DNA of 64,000 nt from Narthecium ossifragum (Eukaryota > Streptophyta > Magnoliopsida > Dioscoreales > Nartheciaceae). A program made the position numbers and the translations under genes. The notes beneath the pieces were generated by a model. The model was not told the origin of the DNA, did not search any database, and worked only from the letters and a program-made list of their open reading frames with translations. Location: positions 18,275,288 to 18,339,287 of the forward strand of contig OY986969.1 of the NCBI GenBank assembly GCA_963920575.1, read 5' to 3'. Shown here piece after piece: positions 57,578 through 64,000 of this stretch (position 1 is the first letter of the stretch; every line of letters begins with the position of its first letter).

Positions 57578-57735
57578 CGCGCGTCACTCAGGTACATTTT
57601 CTTCACCTAAACTTGTACTTTTTGCTGTGGCATTCCGCGGTTTTCTCCTCTCCTCCTCAACTTCTGTTTTCTTTTTCTTTTCTTTGTGGTGTGTGGTTGA
57701 CAGTATATGCAAGGTAGCGATCATTAAGTTTTCCA

Positions 57736-59244
57736 TTGACACCTTTAGATCCTGAGATTGAAAACACTCTTAGATCCATCCGCCAAGAGTCATTTCGTCA
57801 AAGATCTTCACAAATTGATATTCCTGAACTACCTCTTGATTCTTTCTACACCATGATGCAAGGAAATAATAATGGGAATGGGGGGAACAATGAGAACAAT
57901 AACCATATAGAAGGCCCAAATAGGAATCATTTTCTGCCTGGACCTTTCACATATGCCTCCTGTATTAATCCACCTCCTATTAATGCTACTCATTATGAGA
58001 TTAAGCCCAATTGGATTACAGCTTTACCTTCTTTTTATGGGCATGAAAATGGGGATCCTTATGGTCATATTGTTAGCTTCCTTGAACTTATTTCTATGCT
58101 CAAACTCCAGCATTTTAATGATGATGCCTTTAAACTCAAGCTCTTCCTTTTTTCTTTGAAAGACAAGGCTAAACATTGGCTTCATACTTTACCACCAAAC
58201 TCGATTGCAACATGGGATCAACTTCAAGATGCTTTTCTTAAAAAATATTTCCCTATCATCAAAACCCAAAACTATTGCACTATGATCATATCTTTTAAGC
58301 AAAACGATGATGAGATGTTTCATGAAGCTTGGGAAAGGTTTAAAGATCTTCTTAGAGAATGTCCTCATCATGAAGTACCTGAGTGGCAGTTAGCCCATTC
58401 GTTTTATAATGGTCTTATTGATCGTCATAGGACGATGGTCGAAGCTTGCTGCGGGGGTGTTGTTCTTAGTAAGTCTTGGACTGCTCTTTGGGAAATGTAC
58501 GACAACATTGCTGAAAACTCACAATATAACGCCTCAGTTTCTAGGAATCGGTCTACCAATATTCGTAATTCTCGGGGAATTCATGAAATTTCTGAATTCC
58601 AAAGTCTCTCTGCACAAGTAACTCTCCTAACCAAAGATCTTAACCAACTTAAAACTGGCCAATCCCTGACTCCTCCAATTCAGATTTCCCCTGACTTTTG
58701 TGCCCTTTGTCTTAGCTTGGATCATCATATCAGTGATTGTCATTTGGCTCCCAATTTCTCTGACTTTGTTCAGGAACAAGCTAATTCAACTTATGGTTTT
58801 TCCAAACCTCAAAATAACCCTTATTCGAATACCTACAATCTAGGTTGGAAAAATCATCCTAATTTTAGTTGAAAGCCACAACAATCAAGTAACTTTCTGG
58901 GACAAAACAATACATCCAATACTTCTACTTTCAAATACCCACTAAAACCCTCTGCAAATCCAAATCCTGGGTACCCGCCACATTATCTGCAGAATACACC
59001 TCAGCCTTCTCCTGCTGAACCATCTGATGAACCCACTTTGAGTTCCATCCTTGCAGTCATAAATGAAAATTTTAGTGGAATGAGAAGTGACCTAAAAAGT
59101 GATATCTCTAAAATTCAGAATAATGTGTCTAGGATAGAGAACCAATGTAATTCTAATACCCAATCCATTGCTAAACTTGAGAATTCACTGGGCCAACTTT
59201 CTAACACTATAGCCAAAAGAGAGGAAGGTCACTTGCCAAGTTAA
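57736..59244 (+). pseudogene. Athila-type gag with two nonsense mutations
   Basis: Retrotransposon gag: WITALPSFYGHENGDPYGHI, KLKLFLFSLKDKAKHWLHTL, WDQLQDAFLKKYFP, HEAWERFKDLLRECPHH, and a half zinc-knuckle-like CALCLSLDHHISDC. The frame opens at TTG 57736; the first in-frame ATG is 57853, so the original start may be lost. TGA at 58870-58872 replaces the Trp expected after NHPNFS; TAA at 59242-59244 replaces Gln before PVTNPRGQ. Otherwise the frame runs uninterrupted into the protease. Both changes are of the C-to-T/G-to-A kind. C-terminal 59040-59220 is a predicted coiled coil (LKSDISKIQNNVSRIENQ). Confidence 0.87.
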
Positions 59245-59247
59245 CCT

Positions 59248-60606
59248 GTGACAAACCCCAGAGGCCAGCACTATGTAGAAAGCCAAAACTTTGAGAGTGC
59301 CAAAGCCGTGGTGACCCTCAGAAGTGGTAAAACAGTAGATAACCAAATAGGTGAACCTGTCAGTACGGACGATCAAACGCCCGATCCACCGATCAATCGT
59401 CCAACTCGAGATTACTCTTCTCTTCCACCTAATTATAATCCAACTGATTCTAGAGAGCCTGATTCAGCTAAATACATTCCAAAAGTGCCATTTCCTGCAG
59501 CCCTTAAGGACCCGTACCCAAGCATCAAAGCTCGAAGAGCTAATGAGGAAATCCTTGAAACGTTCAAACATGTCAACATCAACATACCCTTGCTTCAGGC
59601 TATTCGTCAGATCCCTTCGTATGCCAAGTTTCTTAAGGACCTGTGCACTCATAAACGCCTGACAAAACACAAAGGGGACAAGAAAATCCTTTTACCGGAA
59701 CAAGTCAGTTCGATTTTGAAACATGACACCCCACCCAAATTGAAAGACCCTGGTACTCCTACCATAACCTGTTACATAGGAGACTACCAGATTGATGGTG
59801 CCCTTCTCGACCTAGGAGGCAGTGTTAATATTTTGCCCTACTACCTTTATAAGGAATTTGGGATGGAAGAACTCCAACCGACACTGATCAGCCTACAATT
59901 GGCTGATAGATCCATTAGGACTCCTAGAGGCATTGTAGAAGATGCTTTAGTGAAGGTGGACAACTTCTTTTTCCCGGTCGACTTTGTCATCTTTGATATG
60001 GAACCCGCTGTTCACTGTAAAAAAACTGTGCCTATCATCTTAGGACGTCCCTTTTTGGCTACAGCAAATGCGAATATCAACTGTCGAACTGGTGTCATGG
60101 ATGTATCTTTTGGTAATATGTATGTTAAACTGGACATCTTTAAGACTACATGTTTGCCTGAGCGTGAGAATGAATGCTTTCGTGTTGATAGTTTGACTGA
60201 CTGCTATGGTGATAAATCTCATGTTATAATGATTGATAGATTATCTGAGATTTTGAGGGATTATGACTCTAATGATGATGATGATGGTGATGCTATACTG
60301 CATAATGATAGAGTATCTGAGATTTTGAAGGAATATGATTCTGATAATGATGATTATGATGCTGAATTGCATAATGCTAGATTGGTTGTGATTCTAAAGG
60401 AGTATGAGTTTGAGGATTCGGAGGATGATGATGTTGAAGTGGAAAATGATAGGCTATCTGATATCTTGAATGCCTATGCTTCTGATTCTGATGATGATGT
60501 TAATTTGAACACTACACAATCGAAATATGATATCAAAACGCACATCTTGCCCGACCAATCACTCGATTGGCATACTGTGGAGACAAACTATTTCTGGGAT
60601 GGTTGA
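59248..60606 (+). CDS. Athila-type aspartic protease region with acidic repeat tail
   Basis: 452 codons as listed; really the continuation of gag, since the only break is the TAA at 59242. The N-terminal AKAVVTLRSGK is the conserved start of the Athila protease region. Protease: IDGALLDLGGSVNILPYYLY (active-site Asp in DLGGS, where DLGAS is usual), LISLQLADRSIRTPRGIVED, VKVDNFFFPVDFVIFDMEP and the flap/C-terminal VPIILGRPFLATA. After the protease, instead of RT, comes a ~90-residue acidic domain of four repeats, then a short tail ending at TGA. Cleavage of gag would be its role; whether it is made is uncertain given the upstream stops. Confidence 0.88.
   Translation: MTNPRGQHYVESQNFESAKAVVTLRSGKTVDNQIGEPVSTDDQTPDPPINRPTRDYSSLPPNYNPTDSREPDSAKYIPKVPFPAALKDPYPSIKARRANEEILETFKHVNINIPLLQAIRQIPSYAKFLKDLCTHKRLTKHKGDKKILLPEQVSSILKHDTPPKLKDPGTPTITCYIGDYQIDGALLDLGGSVNILPYYLYKEFGMEELQPTLISLQLADRSIRTPRGIVEDALVKVDNFFFPVDFVIFDMEPAVHCKKTVPIILGRPFLATANANINCRTGVMDVSFGNMYVKLDIFKTTCLPERENECFRVDSLTDCYGDKSHVIMIDRLSEILRDYDSNDDDDGDAILHNDRVSEILKEYDSDNDDYDAELHNARLVVILKEYEFEDSEDDDVEVENDRLSDILNAYASDSDDDVNLNTTQSKYDIKTHILPDQSLDWHTVETNYFWDG
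60235..60510 (+). repeat. Four 23-24-aa acidic tandem repeats
   Basis: Units start at 60235, 60307, 60376 and 60448 (72, 69, 72 bp). Each has an ALV-rich amphipathic head (DRLSEILRDYDS, DRVSEILKEYDS, ARLVVILKEYEF, DRLSDILNAYAS) followed by an Asp/Glu run and usually HN/EN. Reading frame is kept despite 40-50% divergence. Confidence 0.92.
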
Positions 60607-61048
60607 ACCCCTATCTTTTACTCCCGCACCTGTGATAGATACGGGCCAATTGTGTGCTTATTATGCCGACACTCACCTTTGTACAGATGCGGCAGTATAT
60701 CCTAAGGTTGAGCCACCTCATCTTTTCTCTATATCTGCACCATCATCACTGCTTTCACCGCGTCTTTTATCTATATTTGACCTTTCACTTTCGGTTCACC
60801 CGAATGATAGTTTCACCATTCTGGGGGACACATACTGTAGATCGGGTTGTAAGATGAAACACGACGATAGGTTGTCTTTTATAGATGGTGGGGTCTCTAG
60901 TTCTCTTGTTGGGAGGAAAGACTTTGTTAGCCTACATCATCAAATACTGAACTTACTGTGGGGTTGGGGTTGGTTTCAAGCATTATATAGAGGAAATTAT
61001 TCTAAGTGGGGTGATCGATTCCGTCATTTAGACGGATCCATGCTATAA
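60607..61048 (+). CDS. Unknown ORF following the protease
   Basis: An open frame continuing to TAA at 61046-61048 (upstream it overlaps the end of the protease frame from 60527). The product contains TGQLCAYYADTHLCTDAA, LSIFDLSLSVHPNDSFTILG and WGWGWFQALYRGNYSKWGDR. I recognise no domain. It may be an element-specific protein or chance; its position, where pol should be, is the only clue. Confidence 0.35.
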
Positions 61049-61142
61049 TGGCACCTTTTTGGGAAGTCGAGCGAAAGACTTAAAATTGCGCGCTTGTTGG
61101 GAGGCAACTCAAGTTTTATATTTTTTCCCGTATTTTCCTTAA

Positions 61143-61800
61143 TTGTTAGGATTTTCCATGATTTTTTTTCCCGTCTTTTTCCTATTTTTCCGAATTTTCT
61201 TTATTTTCTTTGAGTTTTCTCTCTCCTCTCGCTCTTTTCTTCTCCCCGCGGCTCGTCGGCTCATCCCCGAGCCGACGACCACCGCCGCCCGTCGCCACCT
61301 CTCCGGTCGTCCCCAGCCCCTAAAAATACCACCCATACCTCCGCAAACCTTCCACCTATTCATCCCCGTCCTTCATTTCCCTCGCCACCTTCTCCTCCGA
61401 CGCCCATGAGGCCCTCGGCCATCGTCTTCACCATCATCCATGGCCGCCCACCGCATTATAACACCTCCAGAAGCTTCCTTAGGTTGTCACGATCCTTCCC
61501 ACACTATCAAAATCCTTCATTTCTTCCTGGATCACCGGAATCAAACTCCGGTGAGTATACCTCGCCGCCCCCCTCCAATCCACCCCTTTCTGACCACAAT
61601 CGTTTGATCAAACCACACAGGAGTTTTCACAGAGCTCCTACGTTCCTTCCTCCACTATCCCCTACCTCCATTAATGTCTGGATCGTCGGAACCCACTTCC
61701 GACGATCCTTAACCGCGCTGGCCACCTCTAATCTCCCACCTGAGAGCTTCAATTCCACAATCAGACTACATAGGAGAATCCCTTAGGCCACAACGATTCT
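61143..61800 (+). other. C-rich, proline-coding region with two hairpins
   Basis: T-rich then C-rich DNA, open in more than one frame (61143-61409, 61406-61786), which argues for composition rather than coding. It resembles a plant 5'-UTR/first-exon (CTCCTCGCTC, CCGCCGCCCGTCGCC). Perfect inverted repeats with 7-nt loops: TCACCGGA/TCCGGTGA (61532-61554) and GGATCGTCGGA/TCCGACGATCC (61680-61708). Possibly a captured host fragment. Confidence 0.4.
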
Positions 61801-63610
61801 TCCAGTACCTTCCCCGTCCTCCGGCGACGCCGTTTCACCGTTGATCACCGGCCGGCGAAATTTCAGCCGTCCGATGGCTGCGTGACACGATCCAGCGCTA
61901 CAGTATTCTGATGTCCGATCGGACGGACTAGATATTCAATCAGGACCATAATCTATATATTCAAGTCCTCCATGCATCCCACAGCATTCACGGGTGTTCA
62001 CTTTTCCCTAGCTCCGCTAATTTCGAATTTGATCTCGCCGCGGGCTGCAGACCGTGGATGAGAACAACCATACTGCGGATTACGAATAATTTGATGCTCT
62101 GCTTGGATATTTTGGTTGTTTATTTCCTTGTCTGTGATGTATAGAAAATTATTTTTGATGTATTATCTCCTTTACTATTTATCTGTACATGTTATATTTT
62201 TGTGTGGTGCATGTTTGTACAGATTAATATATCATGAAAATACAAAGGAGACTCTGCCGAAATTTTCTTTGATTCTAATACCTTTTTGGACCTTTTATTT
62301 GTTATATTTGATCTTTTTGGAAAGGTATATATTTCTGTGACAGATTATGGTGGGGAAGGACGTATTTATTCTATGATGGCGGTGCCTAAACAAAAATTGG
62401 AAGCATGAGAAATCTATTTCTAAGGCGTTCATGATGGTTATCACTACCCTTTACTTCTTAATTTGTTTTTGTGACTTAGTGTAATTGGGGACAATTACAT
62501 TTAAGTTGGGGGGTAGATTCTAGGAATTTAATTTTTATACATCCCTTGAAATATGTCAAAAGGATGAAATTATGATATGATTTGACAAAGGTGCATGTTT
62601 TAGAAATTTATTTTATGGATTATTTTGAGACTTGTATGTCATATAAGAAATAGTAAATTTTTGCTATGCATGATATTATTTCTATACTTTAACACTTTTA
62701 CCATGATTTAAGGATAACTTGGCATATCCTAATGCACATGTTCACTTCTACATGTTAAGGGGTTGATATTAGATTCTAAGCATGATACTATGGTAGATTA
62801 TGATCTTATGCCATGTTACATGAGAAGTATGCAATTGAAAAAAAAAAGAGAGTTTTATATGCAAAAAGGGTTTCATACTTAGTAACCGGGCAATGTGCCT
62901 AACAAGGTGTGTTGTTCGCGTAAAACAGTTAAAATTCCTGAAAAAAATGACTAGTTATAATTTGTAGCCTTCATGGTTTGACCATTAGAGTCTGAAGAGT
63001 GTTCTACACTTAGTGCCCTAAAACTGTCTGGTTTAGGAGTCACTGGCTTGAACCTCGTTACATGGACCATGAAGAAAGCTTAAGAAATCATAACATTGCA
63101 CATGTCATATATGAAAAAAAAAAACGATTGCAAAGTGGTGAATGAAAATATGTACTTGGCCAAGTTCGTATTCTTGAATGGTTGAAGTGTTTAGATATAA
63201 TTGATGCTCTGAAGCATGTGGAACCCCAATCACACACAGGAGTGTTAAAGTTGTTTTTAATCATGATTAAATATGTTGAAGTGTTGGAAATATGTTATGA
63301 CATGTTTTGACTTACTATGTTTTTATGTGAATATGAGTTGAGGGGTATATTTATGGATAATATTTCTATTTCATGCATTAGAGTTGATGAATATTATAAG
63401 TGATTTCTGATGAAATATTTAAGGGATGTATAGATGTTTGTGGGTGTCATCCCTGAAAACCCTCAGGAGACTATAACTCCTCCACTGGGGTAACCCAGGG
63501 GTTTAAAGGCTTGTTGTTCATGCTAAGTGCAATCGTGAGACCTACGAAAGTGGCTAGTTAGATTTATTGCTTTCTTTTTATCTTTTCTTTGCTCGAGGAC
63601 TAGCAAAGTG
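61801..63610 (+). other. Non-coding 3' region of the Athila-type element
   Basis: AT-rich, no domain. It contains an internal copy of the polypurine tract, TAAGTTGGGGGG, at 62502-62513, identical to the one before the 3' LTR 1.1 kb downstream. Confidence 0.6.
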
Positions 63611-63622
63611 TAAGTTGGGGGG
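63611..63622 (+). other. Polypurine tract
   Basis: TAAGTTGGGGGG, two bases before the 3' LTR (TGATAAGTC). Typical of Athila-type elements. Confidence 0.85.
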
Positions 63623-63624
63623 TG

Positions 63625-64000
63625 TGATAAGTCACTAAATGTTCATGATTCAACCCCTTAACTTAGCTTTGTTAGACCTAGAGTAGTTGTATTTGATAGC
63701 TTGTTAGTTGATTTCAGGTTTAATCATGCTTTGAGAAGAAATGCAAGAAATTCGGTTAATATGTTGAAATACACTGCTCTGTTGACTGTTAGCACAATAT
63801 TCATCAGAAATTATTCTTTTGTCTAAATATTCTGAAATTTTGGTGACATCTAGAAGACATCAAGACGTACAACTTTCATGTTGGACACTTTCAGAGATTC
63901 CTGATGGATTGATAGCAGTTTTGAAGATGATGAAGTTATTTGGCTGCTGGAAGACTGGTCCGTCGACTCTCGGGAGAATATTCGCTAAATATTTTAGATA
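63625..64000 (+). repeat. 3' LTR of the Athila-type element (partial)
   Basis: First 376 bases of the LTR, collinear with 55872 onward with about 11 substitutions; truncated by the window edge. Confidence 0.95.

Larger units (their letters stand above)
55872..64000 (+). mobile_element. Athila-type Ty3 element with gag-protease but no pol
   Basis: LTR 55872-57299, tRNA-Asp primer site, gag, protease, long non-coding/unknown 3' region, polypurine tract, and the start of the 3' LTR at 63625 (cut by the window). No RT, RNase H or integrase motifs are visible in 60607-63624, so the element looks non-autonomous. The 376 shared LTR bases differ at about 11 places (~97% identity), suggesting moderate age. 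Confidence 0.9.

Noticed and set aside
61143..61786. Proline-rich host gene captured by the Athila-type element
   Set aside because: Two frames are open, no known domain, composition alone explains it. Kept only as an unclassified region.

Overview
The window is nuclear DNA of a flowering plant. The evidence is a five-exon NRT1/PTR transporter gene with GT-AG introns, a FAR1/FHY3-family protein, Ty1/copia, Ty3/gypsy (chromovirus and Athila-type) and Mutator-like elements, and an endogenous caulimovirid fragment. There is no bacterial operon structure and no rRNA, tRNA or CRISPR locus that I can see. I cannot name the species. Codon usage in the host genes is not strongly GC3-biased, so nothing points to a grass.

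Layout. 1-1451 (-): FAR1/FHY3-like gene running off the left edge, with one single-base frameshift. 3964-7438 (-): NPF4-type transporter, 5 exons, about 607 aa, the only complete host gene. 8.3-10.2 kb: two Mutator-like non-autonomous elements, one with a perfect 9-bp target duplication. 10.3-12.35 kb (-): endogenous caulimovirid remnant (RT-RNase H plus a downstream ORF). 13.0-23.9 kb: an old Ty3 chromovirus shattered by three solo LTRs, nested three deep and datable by order from their 5-bp duplications. 24-28 kb: low-coding DNA with a microsatellite and a MITE. 28.0-31.9 kb: Ty1/copia element truncated at a fold-back junction. 33.1-36.0 and 42.3-45.2 kb: two copies of a 2.9-kb block carrying fragments of host genes (receptor-like kinase and GH17 glucanase). 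Between them, 36.08-41.49 kb: a short non-autonomous Ty3 element with two 2.3-kb LTRs and intact target duplication. 45.3-50.8 kb: MULE-like element and copia debris. 50.8-55.9 kb: 5' LTR plus decayed gag-pol of a second chromovirus. 55.87-64.0 kb: Athila-type element with gag-protease but no visible RT, RNase H or integrase, its 3' LTR cut by the window end.

The signal I think is most worth pursuing is not a gene. At least six otherwise unrelated repeats (two Ty3 LTR families, two copia-like LTRs, the Athila leader, and a Mutator-like element) each carry arrays of short palindromes built on GATCGATC or GGTCGA/TCGACC. The spacing is strikingly regular: 20-22 bp in one class; 12-bp dyads repeated mostly every 51-54, 63 or 32 bp in the other. 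They sit just upstream of the TATA box and/or in the transcribed leader. Recurrence across superfamilies suggests convergent recruitment of a host DNA- or RNA-binding factor, or a structural role such as dimerisation. That is inference and is set out with tests in the findings.

The elements interact mainly by insertion: each younger element splits an older one, and removing them restores older sequence. Most coding remnants are decayed, often by C-to-T type nonsense changes expected of methylated repeats.
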